Shown piece by piece: positions 13,868 through 27,839 of a stretch of 64,000 nt of DNA. The notes beneath the pieces were generated by a model. The model was not told where the DNA came from and searched no databases. It worked only from the letters and a program-made list of their open reading frames with translations. The DNA comes from Rhabdornis inornatus (Eukaryota; Chordata; Aves; Passeriformes; Rhabdornithidae): positions 1,364,001 to 1,428,000 of the forward strand of contig VWZS01003516.1 in assembly GCA_013397075.1 (NCBI GenBank), given 5' to 3'. The position numbers were made by a program, and so were the translations under genes. Positions within the stretch are counted from its first letter, which is position 1, and each line of letters opens with the position of its first letter.

Positions 13868-14100
13868 ACCAAGGGAGGTTTGAGTTGGACATCAGGAGGA
13901 ATTTCTTCACAGAAAGGGTTGTTAAGCATTGGAATAGGCTGCCTAAGGACATGGTGGAGTTACCATCCCTGGAGCTGTTCAAGAAACAACTGGACGTGGC
14001 ACTTGGAGCTGTGGTTTAATTGATAAGGTGGTGTTTGGCCAAAAGTTGGGCTCAATGATCTTAGAGGTCTTTTATACCCTAAATGAATCTGTGATTCTGC
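13868..14100 (+). mobile_element. CR1 LINE 3' tail
   Basis: Sense copy. The + frame reads LDIRRNFFTERVVKHWNRLP, the CR1 ORF2 C-terminus, followed by CTCAATGATCTTAGAGGTC and the 3' end GAATCTGTGATTCTG. Relatively well preserved. Confidence 0.88.
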
Positions 14101-17100
14101 AGTAATATAACTGAATAAATAAGGCAGTTAGGAATATGTGATTTTTTTTTCATTATACAAGCACCTTTCAAGCCACTTTTATGCAGCGTAAGTGTCCATG
14201 GTATAATCCAACTAAAAGCTGTGTTATCATAGTAGCCTGGTGCTGATTCAAAGTCAATATACTCTGCTCCCAGGGTTTTTTTTGCTGGAGCTTGGTACCA
14301 CATGGATGCAGGAACACAGCTTTTGGTGGGCATAGAGCATGGGCAAGAGCTGTCTGTGTTATCTCAGTGTAGGTGCATGTCTAAGCTGACCTTTAGGTTA
14401 CAATTATCCTAATCAAAATTAAGTTTTGATTTTTCACGCTCAGACAGATGCATCATAATCTGTGCTTTTGCTTTGGCCTGGCATAGTTTGAACCTGTGAG
14501 TGCTGGTAGTGCTTCCTGGCCAGTGAATGCCTCAATTTGTGGCTTCACTTGCTGAAAGGCATTGGGCAAGTGGTAAACCTCTGAACAACATCTGATCTCT
14601 TGGCTGTCCCTCAAGCTGTATTATCTCTGCAAACATGCACTTCCCCTAATCTCTATATAATCTTCTCCCAGACAGAGTAACTAAAAAACAGTTCCATGTC
14701 TTTTCCTTAGCTTCTTCCAGCTAAGCATTATGCAGCCTCCCCTCCTTGTGCCAATAGTCTGTAAATTTTGTCCTGTGACTTTATTTTTTCTAATCAAACT
14801 CTTTACTCTTCTGTCAACTCTGCTCTTTATACAGAACGTTTTTCAGGTGAAACACTCTCTTGCCTCCTCTTCACCTCATGGAGATTATTCCTATGGTTGA
14901 AGAGTCCTTGTGGAAGCAAGCTCTGATCCCAGCTCTGCATTGTTGTCAAACACTCCCCTCCACGAACGTCTGTCACCTCTTATCTCTTTGTGCCCACAAG
15001 CTGGAGCAGACACCTGTGGGGCACGAGCAGTGAGAGGTGAAGTCTCCATGCCAGAGGTGTTTCCTGACGTGCTGCAGGTCTGGATGCACACAGGGATTCC
15101 AGCAGGATGGCTCTCAGTGAGCACAAGCCTGGCAGAGGAGGCAGCACCCAGATGGGGATATCAAAGTGACAGCCCAGGGCTGCTCTTGAGGCAGCTGGAC
15201 ACCTCTCCCAGTTGTGCTCAGCATCCAGGGCCACCTCCTGCCCACAAGGGCCCTGCCCTTCTTCCTGTGCTTGGAAATACCCACTACAGAAGTCATAGGT
15301 CATAGGAGGATGTGATATGCTTTCCACAGGGCTGGTATTTCTGTCGGGTCTTCCTCCTCAAAGATTTTCTCTTGTCATCAGCAGGACCATCATCTTCTTT
15401 GTTTTTAAGCTTTTCTTAGTCCTGTGCTCATCACGGGACACATGCATGCTGTGCTGTGATACTTTTACTGTTTTGCTATACTTTGACATCAATTTTCCAA
15501 CATAACAAAGAAATATTGTTATAATCCAATATTCTCAATTATTTTGAGTGTAGTTAGACTACACAGGAAAGAATGTGAAAACAGCTTCTTCAAAGTATAA
15601 TTTTATTTTTTCAACGACTGTATGGACAGTTTAAAGCTTACATTTTAGTTGCTTGTGGTAAGGAAACATCAGTGGATTCAATGTAATAATATTTTCTACA
15701 TGAGTGCCAAAGATCCTGCATCTGAAATGGTACATGGAAATTATTTGAGAACATTGATAACAACATTTTTGGCACTTTTCACCAGTTGATTGACAAAGGA
15801 AATCAGTGTCCTTATTTCACTGTCACTGTGCAGAAGCACAGGGAAGAAAAAGGACTTGATAAGGTTTATTCTTCCTAACAACATGATTGCTTGCAGAGGG
15901 GTTGAAGACTTCTGGGTCCTCTTGACTTTATTTGGAATTAAGAGAGCTTTGGGGGCCTACTAAAAACAATCAACTTTCACCTAAATAATTTCTTTACATT
16001 TCAATCTACTTATTGTCTTCACAGGGAGTATTTCAACACTAAGAAAGAAATGCACCTTAATTCTATCAGCAGTAGGCCCACAGGCTTCTCAAAACTAATT
16101 CCAAACATTATATGACCTTGTCAAGATTCAAACATGTTCAACTTCCCGCACTAAGTGCCTTCCCTGTGACTTCAAAGGAATGTGTGAGCACGGTGCACAA
16201 AGATAATCCCTTGCAGAATCACAGCACTGGCCAGTATCTTTACTGGAAATTAAACATTTCAGTGATGGTGGGGTATTACAAAGAGGTATTATTTTGTAAT
16301 TACACACTTGGGAGAATAGTGTGACTGTCTTTAATTTGGAGATCACTTCAAGCTGCAAACCTACACAGACTACCTTGTAAGAAATACCTCTTAAAGTAAA
16401 AGGTGGCATTTTATAAGGGCTTTGTTTAAGTACCACCTGGGTTCTTGCATGCAGGGCTCCCCCACCTCTGTGTGAAAAGATCAGTTATATTACTAACTGT
16501 ATGTGGCCAAAAAGCTGCTGAAACCAGAAGGCTATAAATGACTATTTACACAAACCTTTTAAAAGTCAAGTTTTAAACCATTTAAGCCAAAATATATAAG
16601 CCAGACTTGCTGAAGGCATGGCCCAGGTTCAGTGAGACAGATCATAAAACTTAGACAGGCTTACACAGAATCTGATCTGAGTTTCAGATTTGTAATTTAT
16701 GCTGGTTTGAGGTTTTCTTGCATGCCCTAACAAATACAACTGCATTTTAGTTTTTACAGTGTCGGGGGTGTTTGAGCACCAACACACCCTTCAATCCTTC
16801 TCCAAGGGTTTTAGTGCCCATGTTCAGGGCGAGCTCTGTAACCTGGGACAAGACTGAAGGGAAAAGAGCTGTGAGAAGTCTCCTCCAGGCTGGGATTTGC
16901 CTGGCCTTGTGCCTGATCCTGCCCTGACCTCCTTGACTTGCCTTCCTGGCTTGAGCATTGCCCTTCCTCCCTGCTGTGGCTTTGCACAACCACCCTTGGG
17001 CTGCAGCTGATTGCAGCTGGTGTCACCAGGGCTGCTCTGCTCACCTTGCTGGGGTGCTGCAAGACTGTGCCCCAACACACACTGAGCTCATAATAAAAGA

Positions 17101-19699
17101 GTCTGACATGTGGCTTTTCCAAGCACTTGTTTCAAAAATGAAGCCAGCTTGTTAAATTGCAGAAAAAAATCTTACCATGCCTTCACTAAAAGTCTTGCAG
17201 GCAGTTGTCTTATAGTTAAACAATAAGGTCTGAGACTTGAGTGAAGTCCTGTTTGCCAGGATTTTACTGGACATGGTATGCAACAGGAGCATGATGATGA
17301 TGATGACCAATTTCTTGCACCATTTAGATGTGATTTCCTTCTGGACAGGGAAGTCCTGGTCCCATTTTAGTGAGGGTTTTCTAGGAGGGTGGTGATTTTG
17401 TTAGGCAAAGGAGGTGTTCTTATTACACCTGAAATATGTGTGTTAGTCATTGCTATATCATGTTTGCCTTGTTCTCCACATTATTCTTTGGATATGTTGC
17501 TATTGGCATGAATGCCAAATCTTGCAGACTCAGAGGCTGGAAATTTCTCTAGGACAGAAGAATAAGCTCTATTTACACACTGGATAATATGCAGAAGCCT
17601 GTGATTGTATCTAGGAAGCTTTAACTTTACTTATGCTTTGTCTATGATTTGGTTTTGTAAATGATATTGGATAATTATTGTCTACTCATCCAAGGACATA
17701 TGATATGATATGATCTCCAGCACCAGTGTCACCCTGTGTCTCCAGTTTCTTAATAAAGTCCAAGTTCATAAGGAAAAATGAGGAAGAGTCCTGTCCTATG
17801 CAGGACTTACAAGCCATATCCAAGAAAAAAATTACTAAGGAAGCAATTCTGTCTGGTGGGGTTTTTTCCATAACAAATCCAGTTATGCTCTTGTTATTGG
17901 CATTGTGAGGAGGACTCTGCCAGTGCTTTTCTGCAGTTGGCACGTAAAGGGTGAAAAAAATATAAAGTGTAGTAACATGACCCTGGTACTATCATATGAG
18001 CAGAAGTGTGAGCACTCCACTGGTGCTGGTAGGATTAAAGAGTAGGACAGAAGTGGTTGTACAGCTTGTGGCTGCAGAAGCTCTGCCAGACACCCTACGT
18101 ACACAAAGCCAAAGGGGCTTTTAAGAGCTCTCCTGACTGCACAGGTGGGTGAAGTATCAACCAAACAAATGCAGGGGAGAAGGCAGACAGAGCTAATGAG
18201 AACAAGGCATAATAAAAAAGGTGTATGGGCACACATATACATCATACAGAGGCGGACAGCACCACAGTCATAAGGCAAAATCAGATTCCAGAAAATGAGC
18301 ACTTCCAGCCTAGAAGAAATAGGATCAAGCCATATGACTAGCCAGAGAACTTGCAAATTTTAAGACAAAGTGAGTGTGACTACTCCAGCCTCTTCAGGAA
18401 CAATATTTTATCTTCCTTTGTTGTCTAGCTAGGCTGGTTTGAAAAGCCCCTTCATTAGCAGTATGTCATTTCTAACACAATAAAGGTACATAGCTACACA
18501 ACCCTTAGAATGCTTAGGTCCTTAACTGATGAACCTACATTGCAAGTTCCTCCAGTCGTGCTATAAACATCTTTTTTTTTACCCTAAAATACAGTGATCA
18601 AGGAGTTACACAGTTTCCCACTGCCTCCAAAATTAAAAACTTCTTTAAAAAATGCTTCTCCTACTATACATCATCTTTTATTGGTTTCTTTTCAGGAGCC
18701 ACGGCAGATCACGAGGGTGGTATCAGAAGACAAACAGGCAAACAAACACAGAGCTGCTGCACCCTCAAGTTATGCTTCAAGCATGGCTGCTCCACAGCTC
18801 TGTGAATCAGCAGTCTTGTGTTCATGGCCAATTTCTGCCATTTACATATCCTGACTCCAAACCCACAGCTGCATGACTTGTTTGCATGACTAATTTCACT
18901 CAACTCCAAGGGCAGGACTTTGGGGGCCGCCAGTTGCACTCCCAGTACCTGTGGGAGGTAACACCTGATCGAGAGCCTCTGCTCCCTCCTCAGCCAAAGC
19001 AGTGAATCTCCATCAAATGTGGATCTCCAACATCCCAGTCACAGAACTTGCAATGCTAGATCTCTTTCCATTCCTCTAACAGAGGTTTTAAAATCAGGAG
19101 GAGGGGTGGGAGACACAATGTCCTGGATTATGCCATAACCTAGTGGTTACAGCAGCCTTCTGAGTCACGAGTGGGTTGCATCCCATCAGGCCAGGATGAA
19201 ACTGAATTGAGATTTTCCACTGCTTAGCTGACTACATTTATTAAGATATGATGGGAAGGAAGCTCTGCTGCTTCTCTTCCCTCACCTTTTTCACAGAAGC
19301 CTGTGTTTTTTCTGTGAATGGCACCGGCTCAGTGCTTTTCTGTGAATAGCACTGGCTCAGTGCTACAAGACTCCGAGCATGCACAGCAGAGTGGGCTTCT
19401 CCAGGGATTACAGTGGAATTTTTACATACCTCTAGGCTCAAAGAGCTGCCACAGCAGAAAATAGTTTCCCTGATAGGTATCTAGAAGATAGGTAGTTTTC
19501 TTGAACTTGGCCAGATGAATCCACCTGAGTCCCATTTCTGGTACCCAAAGTAAACATTGTAGAACCTATCCATCATGACAGTGCATTTATTTAATGACTT
19601 GGATGTTTGAGGGCAAGTCATATAACCCTATGTATTTTAACTCACCACCCCAAACATCTAATTACTTACTTCATGATGATATTTTAAAGATTAATTTAC
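14101..19699. other. Intergenic, no gene recognised
   Basis: Short ORFs only; the longest (157 codons, minus strand 17883-18356) has no recognisable domain. It includes a small ATG repeat near 17291-17306 and the 28-bp duplication at 19308. Confidence 0.6.
19308..19363. repeat. 28-bp imperfect tandem duplication
   Basis: TTTTCTGTGAATGGCACCGG and TTTTCTGTGAATAGCACTGG, each followed by CTCAGTGC, repeat at 28-bp spacing with two substitutions. Two copies only. Confidence 0.75.
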
Positions 19700-19884
19700 C
19701 TTTGAGGGAATGGCTCAGGGTCCCCAGGGAAATGGTCACAGCACCAAACCTGCTGGAGTTCAAGAAGTGTTTGGACAACACTCTTAGGCACACAGTGTGG
19801 AGTGTCCTGTGCAGGGCCAGGAGTTGGACCTTGATGATCCTTGTGGGTTCACTTCCAACCCAGGATATTCTGTGATTCTGTGAA
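19700..19884 (+). mobile_element. CR1 LINE 3' tail
   Basis: Sense copy encoding REWLRVPREMVTAPNL, then TTGGACCTTGATGATCCTTG, CTTCCAACCCAGGATATTC and the terminal TGTGATTCTGTGA. Truncated on the left at about 19700. Confidence 0.87.
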
Positions 19885-22800
19885 ATATCACAGACACACA
19901 CATAATTCTGAGCACTTTCTGTGTAATTAAAAAGAGCAGCAAGTGTTACCCTGAGAGTGAGAGCCGGCAGAACCACCAGCTCCATCCCAAATACTTGTCC
20001 TACAGGTTCTGAATTGCCCTGGGATGCACAGGTTGCATTACCTGAAAAAGGGTGTAGCAGTAAGGCAGGCAAGTTGTTCTGAGTATCACTATGTGTGCTG
20101 ATCACACCAGGCCTTTTCCTGAGAACCTCCCCAGGACTGGGAGTACATAACACTCCAAAGATGGGAGTCTGATGGAGGTGGATTGCTGGCATTTTCAGCA
20201 GGTTGAAAAAAACCGGCTCTTGGCAATGTCATGGATGTTCTCAATTCACCTGCAACAAACAGGACCACAATGAGAGTGAATTAATATTGGCTATCACATT
20301 GTTAAAAGGGCTTAGAAATGTCCTTCCCTGGCAAGAGCTCTGACCACTTGACATTTATATCAAAAATGGGCATCCTACCCTGTAAAAAAGGGGCATCTAC
20401 CCAGTCATTTACAAAAGTAATCATAACTGACTAACATCAGTAGATCCTGTACTGCATTGAATTCAAGCTATCTCCCTTTTAGTCCTGCCTGAGGTGTGGG
20501 ATGGAGTTTCAGAGCCATCCCCACACTTGGTTTGTTATCAGCCAGCTCCAAACAGCTCTCTCATCTGCCCATAGATCTCCTGGTCTGTCTGTCTGTCAAG
20601 GTTTCTGCCTTTTCTAGTGAATGATTCCATGAATGACGAACAAACTGTGGCTTTTTTTCCCCCCCTCTGAATAGAAAATGAATACATGTTGTCAGAAAGA
20701 ACCCTTGGGAAGCTTTCACTCCTCCTACTCAAGGAATGAGTAACTTGACACACCCTTGAACATGAATCTGCTCCATTTCATAATCTTGGCAATTTGCGAT
20801 CTTCCAAGAAAAGAAGACCAGAACTGACTAAAACACACATCTGTGAACGCAAAAGCAAATTCCCCTCAGCTGTACATCTTACACTTTGCATCCTGATTCT
20901 CTCAGCATATTAAATCCCTCTTCCCATGGGATTTATTTCGCAAATCTAAGCCTTGCCTAGTTACCTACACATGAACTTTTGAGCCTGATGGGAAGATTTG
21001 AACATGCTCCTCCTTTTCATGTCATAGGATGCCACGTGGTGAACTTTCTGCTCCTGCTCTTCAGGCTGATTCCCATGAATTCCTTCCCATTCTTGTGGTG
21101 TGGTGTGCATCCCTTTGATGAGTCAGAGGAATCAGAATGGCTCTAGTTTCTTGAAAAGGAGTTTTTTTCTGCTTTTTTCCACAAAGCTGTAATTCCTAGA
21201 ATGTGATCACCTTCCTAGGTGCCTCCCAACTCTGTGATGCCCTAAGAAGAGGATTGTTTTCATCCTTGGACTGGGGATAAGGCCTTTGAACTGTCCCATC
21301 AGTGAGGTTCTGCTCCTGGGGAACCAGGAGAGGGATCCCTGCTGCTCTCAGCATGCTCCAACAAGAATCTTCCTGCTCCCAGGAGTTCTCAGCAGCTGTT
21401 TGCCCCTGCAGCACAGTTGGCTTTCAGACACGGATGTAACTGCCACTCCTGCACACAAAGTTCAGCCCAATTTGCAGAAATTGCAGCTGATGCAAGTCAG
21501 CATGAAAGAACTTACTCATTTCTTAAAGGACAAGTGTCTTTTAGGGATCTGCAGAAATTCCAGTGATAAAAAGGCTGAAAGTATGGTATAACCACCAGAG
21601 TCCAAATGATATGTGGAAGAGGGAACCCTCTAATTCTGGGCTCCAGATTGATGAAGGGCTGTGCACAAGTTTTGGTTGTTTGGGTTTTTTTTTAATTCTA
21701 CTCCTCCTCTGCTGTTTTGCTAGGAATAAAACACAGCTATAAAATAACACAGTGATGGCACCCAAATACGTGCAGGCACAAGTTAGCAACTTGCCCCTTC
21801 CATAGAAAAATGTTGTGGATAATAAAGGAAAGCATGGGAATGCAAGCACAGTCAGATATTCTGAGTGAAAGTAAGCAATTCTACAATTTAATCCCTGGTA
21901 GCCAGAGTGAAGAAACAACTTCCAGAAATGAGAGTTTCACACCCACAATTATGTATTATTAGCTCAAACTTTAGAAAAAGCAGGAATCTTAACCTCCTCC
22001 TCTTTTTCTAATATTTTTTTTTGTGTGTTTCTGAAAAAGAGCAAACATACTCTGCCAACCTACAAAGAAATCAATGTCTCCCCCACCTCCCCAAATTTAA
22101 TTGTTTTCAATTCCAAATCTTGGGATGAGGAGGCAAAAAGACCAAGGGTTTATGTTGCTTTAGGATTTGTTAGTCTCTTTGAGAAACCACAGGTGAAAAA
22201 AAAAACAGTCTCCATTTTCTCCCCACACAGTCAGCACATCACTGAATTAAAGATTTAAAATTACAGGAACACGGGAAAATGAAAGAAATGGAAGTATAAT
22301 GAAACTGTTACCAAATCAGTATCTTTTTCCCAGTAGTAAAATTAAGGGGGTAGTAATCACAAGTTCCACTCCCTCACAGAGTTGTTCTGATGTGTTGCCA
22401 AGAAAGAACTGTAAGACACTGAGATAAGTGTATTTTAAGGTAATGTTGAAAATGGAATAATCTCGTTTTTAACACAACAGAAACACTCCTTAAATAATGA
22501 CACCTTATCTGAATTGTGTTTGAGATGGCATGTGGCAGGGTTAAATACATGGATTTAATTTCACAGAAGAATGAAAGGACTATAACAACTGCATTCCTAG
22601 AAAAAGTTTAGATAAGAGACTCCATCACTGCCGTCCCTTTTATTACTTATTTTAAACTTTTTTATTCTTTGCTGTAACGAATCACAGCATTGTATACCTG
22701 GCATCTGCATATAACCATGCTGTCACTAAAACTCTGTGCCTTTCCCAGATTATGTGCCAACACAGACATGCAGAGAAAAAAAAGCCAACCCAAGCAGCTG

Positions 22801-25800
22801 GGCAGACTCTGGAATGATGGGCACACTTGGCTCTCATCTAAATGAGGCAGCAATATAATGAGAAATACATCTTGTGACATGAGGACATGTGCTCCTGTGC
22901 CATCCTGGGCTAAAATAGCAACACACCAAAGCCAGCTGATTCCATTCCCTGCAAAATCCATGTCTGTAACTCTGAAGCAAAACACCCACCATGCAAACAA
23001 AGCCTGTGCTTTCTGATTTTGCTGCTCATGGTCCTATTGCTAAGGTAATGTTATTTGGGCCTTCATCTTTCAATTTATCCAGTCTGCCAAGGGATCAGTT
23101 TTCTGAGGTACCCAGTGACCTTTCCCTATCGTACCCAAATGCCAAAGCACTGTGTGTGCACAATTTAACAGATTAACAAAGTAAATAATACTGGCAAAGT
23201 TATAAAACACCACCACCAACAAAAAAAGTCCTCTTGCATACAGAACTTAGAGCATTATCCTGCAGAAATAAATGCATAAACAGGCTAAATTGAAATCAGG
23301 AGATTGCAGCAAGTCATTGAATTAATTTTTTTATTGCAATGTTAAATTTTTAGCATAGCAATTAGAATACCACCAAAAACCAAACCAAACCAAACCAAAA
23401 AAACCCAAACCCCCCCCCAAAACCACAAGAACAAAACCTTATTCTTTCCAAACTACTGAGGATTTTTGGGGTTTTTTGCCCGTGCAGAATGACATAGTTG
23501 TTACACCTTATCGAAGAGAAGTGCTACATTGGCTGATTAAATACATTTTTACTAAAGATAGCTAAATTCCTAAAAGTTCCATTGAAAAAACCATCACTGA
23601 GATTCATGAGCAGTAACTTTTACAGAGACCAGCAATATTTCAATACCTTAAATTGCTTACTAAGAAAAGTACTGCACAGGACTCAGCAACTACCACGTAC
23701 AGCCTAAGTGAGTTGAAAACCCTTCAGTCTGCTCTTTCTCCCACTGCTGTAATGGTACATTAGCACTTGTCCAGCTCCTTCACCAAGCTATTGCAATAGC
23801 TCATACTCAAGAACAAATTAAAACACTCCTAGGCCTTTTTATTTTTTTTTTTCCTTAGAGCAATAAGCATTTATTAGAAAAAAAAAAATCAATTCTCCCT
23901 TATTCGCTCATGTATTTTTCAAGGCTTATAATAAACCTTATAATAAATACATTCTCATCTTCTCCAATCTGGGCACTCAACTCACCAATTTCTTTAAAAA
24001 TTAATAATGAACCTGATATGGTTAGCACATTTTATTCATTGACATTCAAAAATCATCTAAGATGAAGCTTTCCTCTGACTCTAGGCACTTTAACATCATT
24101 AATAATATAACACAACCCTAGCAGCATTAGAGTAATTATTTCAACAAGAAAGCAGTCCTTCAGACCACTATGGGTACTCCCTTCCATCCTTCTTCATGCT
24201 GGGAAATAATTCTTTTGACAAAATGTTATCCTACGTGCCTTTGGCACAAAAAAATGACTGGATTCAAGCTATTTCAGGTGATGACAGAAAACAATCTCCC
24301 ATTCCTGGAGAACATCCTGACACCCACTCCTTCAGTTTTATTAGGACAGGAAAACAACTGGCTTCTGCTGACCGGGATAAACTGGCCTGCAATTGTTAAG
24401 AGCTTTACAAGGCAGAACTGGTGTGTTAAATACCAGTGCTCATCTAAGTGGGTGCCAAGCAAGATGTTCTGCTTCAAGAAGGAGCTCGTGGTGCTGTTGC
24501 TATCACTGGGGCAGGGCTGTGACAGCAGCAGCTGTAAGTGTGATGTGTTCTGCACCTCATTTGCCATCGATTCCCACAGCTGTCTTGTCAAATCCTGCCA
24601 GCCTGCAGAACACGGCTGCTAGTGCACTGCTTTGCCAGGCATCCCTGCAAATGCATGTTACGGGTGTCAGCTCAGGCAGCCCTTGTGTGCTGAGCTGAAA
24701 TGAATCCAGAACAGCCTTGGGGCCATCTTCTGCAGATACTACAAAGAAACACAATTTCTGTCCAAGTTCAGCATTAGGGTGCACCCCACCCCCCTCTTGC
24801 AGTGCTCACTGCAATCCTTACTTACCTTAAAATGCACAGAGATAATTAAAAAGCTCCCTCTGTGCTAATATCATGCCATTTTCACACTAACAGTTCAAAG
24901 TTAAAGTAAACAAGTTTCAGCCACACACACAAACACTTTCTGCTTTTCTAAGTTACCAAGCACCTACCATAAAGACAAGTCTTGCTTTGTAATCGCTGAT
25001 TTTTCTCCCTGTACAGTTATTCAGATCTCATTCCAGAATTCGTCATCTGGTTAATTAACAGATTTCAGTTTGTTCTGTGTTTAAGGGGAAATTGTTTGTG
25101 GCTTGACTCTGAGAAAATGCACAAACGAGGCAGCAGCTTGTTTTTCAGCTCCTGTCTTTGCATTTTCTGCCCAAGAGCCAGGGAAGCATGAAAATTAGGA
25201 AGCACATGCATCTTGCAGGATTAGCATTTCTCAGAAGGCAGAGAAATGACAGCACACCTTCCAGTGTCAAGACAGAAAAATTGATCATGTACCATTTTGG
25301 GGGTGGATTTTTTCATGTTTCTCTGCCAAGCTATTGATCTGAAATCTTATTTTTATTTCATTCATCCTTCTTTCAGTAACAGCAGCTCCTCTGTTGGTAA
25401 TATAATAGTTTATATTATGATGCCTCAAGTGAGGTTAAGGCTATATGATGAAAACATATGTTACATACAAATATGCATAATGTACAATATAGGAAATCTA
25501 TCAGGATTCATTTGGTGCAGTTACCTGAGCACTCTGCATAATAATCTCACAAAAAGTATTTCACAACATGAACATCAAATATGTAAAATTGCCTCAAGAC
25601 CAAGGCAACCAGAATGCACCAAATTAATTTTCTTGTAAGGATCTACTCCTTCAGAGATTTAAATTAAAATGCAAAGAAATTTTCCCAAGTAATCCCAAGA
25701 GTATAAATCTAGGAAGGAAAAGGCCAAAACCTTTAGATATTTTCTCAGTAAATTTATCCTGCAGCCAAAATCTTAATTCAGATCAGCTATTTTATGGTGT

Positions 25801-26079
25801 GTAGATATTTCAAGGCAAAAAAGTATTGATTCTAATGCTCATGGTAATAAACTAAATGTCTGCTTATGGCACTTAGAATTTGAAACACAATGGTTCCAGT
25901 AGATCAACTTGATGCTGTGCTCATCATGGGCCATCAGATTTCAACCTGCATTCATCCAATAAAATAAAGCGTAACTTCTGCTTGGCTAAAAACTAATTTT
26001 CAGAAATACATCTAATCTTCAACAGAAGACATGAAATGATGGCAAATCCTCAGCTTCTCTTGGGAATGTGTTCTGGTGG
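19885..26079. other. Intergenic, no gene recognised
   Basis: AT-rich, with simple repeats at 23371-23426 and T/A homopolymers near 23840-23890. I find no coding exon, RNA gene or clear mobile element. Confidence 0.6.
23371..23426. repeat. (CAAAC)n / A,C-rich simple repeat
   Basis: CAAAC repeats followed by A and C homopolymer runs. Low-complexity sequence, not telomeric. Confidence 0.85.
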
Positions 26080-26440
26080 TCAACCACGGAAAAATGTGTG
26101 TCTTATTTCCTATTTGAATTTGTCTGGCTTTTGCCTCTGGCCATTACTTCTTATTCTGCCTTTCTTCAATAGATTAAAGAACTCTTTAATATCCTGTATT
26201 TCCCCTCAGGAATGTTCCTATACACTACAATCAAGTCACCTCACAATTCTCTTCCAGATAACTTTAACAGCCTGAGCTCTTAAAACATCCCAGTGTAAGG
26301 CATTTTCTCCAACCACCAGAACATTTTGCTTCATTCTTTTGCTGTTATTTTCTGATGTGCTTCTTAAAATCTGAAAACCAACACTGTATGCACTACCCTG
26401 TGACGATATTATTGAGGTCAAACATGAGAGGTAAAATAAA
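26080..26440 (-). mobile_element. Ancient degenerate CR1-like LINE, antisense (tentative)
   Basis: Segments resembling antisense CR1 body occur in the expected order: CAATCAAGTCACCTCACAATT, TTTAACAGCCTGAGCTCTT and GTAAGGCATTTTCTCCAACC. Divergence is high and there is no clean 3' end. CR1-like words may continue to about 26790 (ATCATTGCTAAAAACG). No coding capacity remains. Confidence 0.5.
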
Positions 26441-27585
26441 CACTTTTTAATTCCTTTGTTTATACATTGATTAATCCTTTTCTGCCATAGCAGCATACAG
26501 GAGAGCCCTTATCTGATTGCTTACTTATCTGACCCTTAAATCCTTCTCAAAGTCATTACCTTCAGAATCTCCCATTTTCCAGCTATGGTCTCCACACTTG
26601 TGTTTTAAGATAAACAGCTATTTGGTTTGATGAATGAAAATTCACTAGGTTTCAACAAGCTGTTTGTACAAACTGTATCGATAAGTGCCCCATCCTCATA
26701 ATTATTTACAATTCCATTAATCCTGGAGCTGAATTTTTTCAGCAGCACGTTTGGATCTGCTTCCAGATCATTGCTAAAAACGTAGTAGGACAGTTCCATG
26801 TAGCATGGAACCTGCTACTAGGAACTTTTTAGACACCATCTCTTTCAACTAAGTTGGAATACAGATTTCTTCTTGAGATATGGCAGCAAATTCCATTTGT
26901 ATGGTTTGTTAGCACTGTATAATGAGAATATCATGGAGCACCAAATCAGGTACCTCCTCAAAACAGTATTGATAGCTATTTTAACACTGAAAACACTGTA
27001 GATCTGCATCATATTCCTTTGTTTCAATTTTTTATTATTTGAATCCCACATCAGATTTTCTATTTTGCTTAGGGTAACTGCTAAGCTAACCAGCTGCTTG
27101 GGTCATATTGCTCACCCTTTTAAAAATGGCAAAAAGCAACAATGGCAAAAAGTTTATCACTTGTTTAACCTCCTGATTTTAAGGCAAGATACAAATACCC
27201 AGGAGTAGCATCTGTAGTACAGACAGAAGTAACACTGAGCAGAGGTGACCAGAGATCGCATTTCTCACAGCATTTCCAGGATGGAAACCGCAGGAACTGC
27301 GGACTTGCGAAGCACCTGCTCACAAATATCCCTGTCCTGCTGGACTCCCAGCCCTGCACACACACACACTCAAGGAGATGTGGAGTCTCCTCCCGACTAC
27401 GGAGACGGGATAAGACACGACTCCTTGCCCCAGGCACTGCAGAGCCTCTCCGAGCGGCTCCGCAGCCCTGTGGTCACGGCCTGCCTCCATGGCTGAACGG
27501 GCCTGACGGCCGCGGCTGTGACCACTCCGCTTTCCCTCTCCTGTTTACACCACCACGTTTAGGCTCCGAGAAATCTTAAGCAGCA
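26441..27585. other. SGPP1 upstream flank with CpG-rich shore
   Basis: The left part is AT-rich and may continue the degenerate CR1. From about 27240 CpG content rises (CTCCGAGCGGCTCCGCAGCC, GACGGCCGCGG), marking the shore of the SGPP1 island left of the CR1 insertion. A (CA)n run lies at 27356-27369. Confidence 0.55.
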
Positions 27586-27815
27586 CCACGGGAGGTTTAG
27601 GTTGGACGTTAGGAAGAATTTCCTCACGGAAAGGGTGATTAGCTATTGGAATGGGCTGCTCAGGGAGTTGGTGGAGTCGCTGTCCCTTGAGGTATTTCAG
27701 GAAAGACTGGATCAATCAGTGCCATGGTCTGGTGGACAAGGCGGTGATCAGTCGCAGGCTAGACTCGATGATCTCAGAGGTCTCTTCCACCGCAACTGAT
27801 TCTGTGTTTCTATAA
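27586..27815 (+). mobile_element. CR1 LINE 3' tail (5'-truncated)
   Basis: Sense-strand CR1 tail. The + frame reads DVRKNFLTERVISYWNGLL, the conserved end of CR1 ORF2, followed by the CR1 3' end (CTCGATGATCTCAGAGGTCTCTTCCA and a GATTCTGTGTTTCTAT terminus). It sits between a CpG-rich stretch at about 27240-27580 and the SGPP1 island proper, so it appears to have landed in the island shore. Confidence 0.88.
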
Positions 27816-27839
27816 CGAAGAAGAAGAATGAGGCTCCAG

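Noticed and set aside
17883..18356. 157-codon minus-strand ORF with hydrophobic stretches
   Set aside because: No family resemblance, no promoter or splice context, and composition like flanking intergenic DNA.
19671..20192. 173-codon minus-strand ORF
   Set aside because: Its C-terminal part is antisense CR1 and the remainder has no recognisable domain.
21190..21245. Possible CR1 end (CTCCCAACTCTGTGATGCC)
   Set aside because: Only a short word match with no CR1 body or terminal repeat around it.
23371..23426. Interstitial telomere repeat
   Set aside because: The unit is CAAAC with homopolymers, not CCCTAA/TTAGGG.
24170..24622. 150-codon plus-strand ORF
   Set aside because: Cys-rich only at the end, no domain, and other frames are equally open.
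1..27500. SYNE2 5' exons on the minus strand
   Set aside because: Expected neighbour by gene order, but I found no calponin-homology coding sequence or spliced exon.
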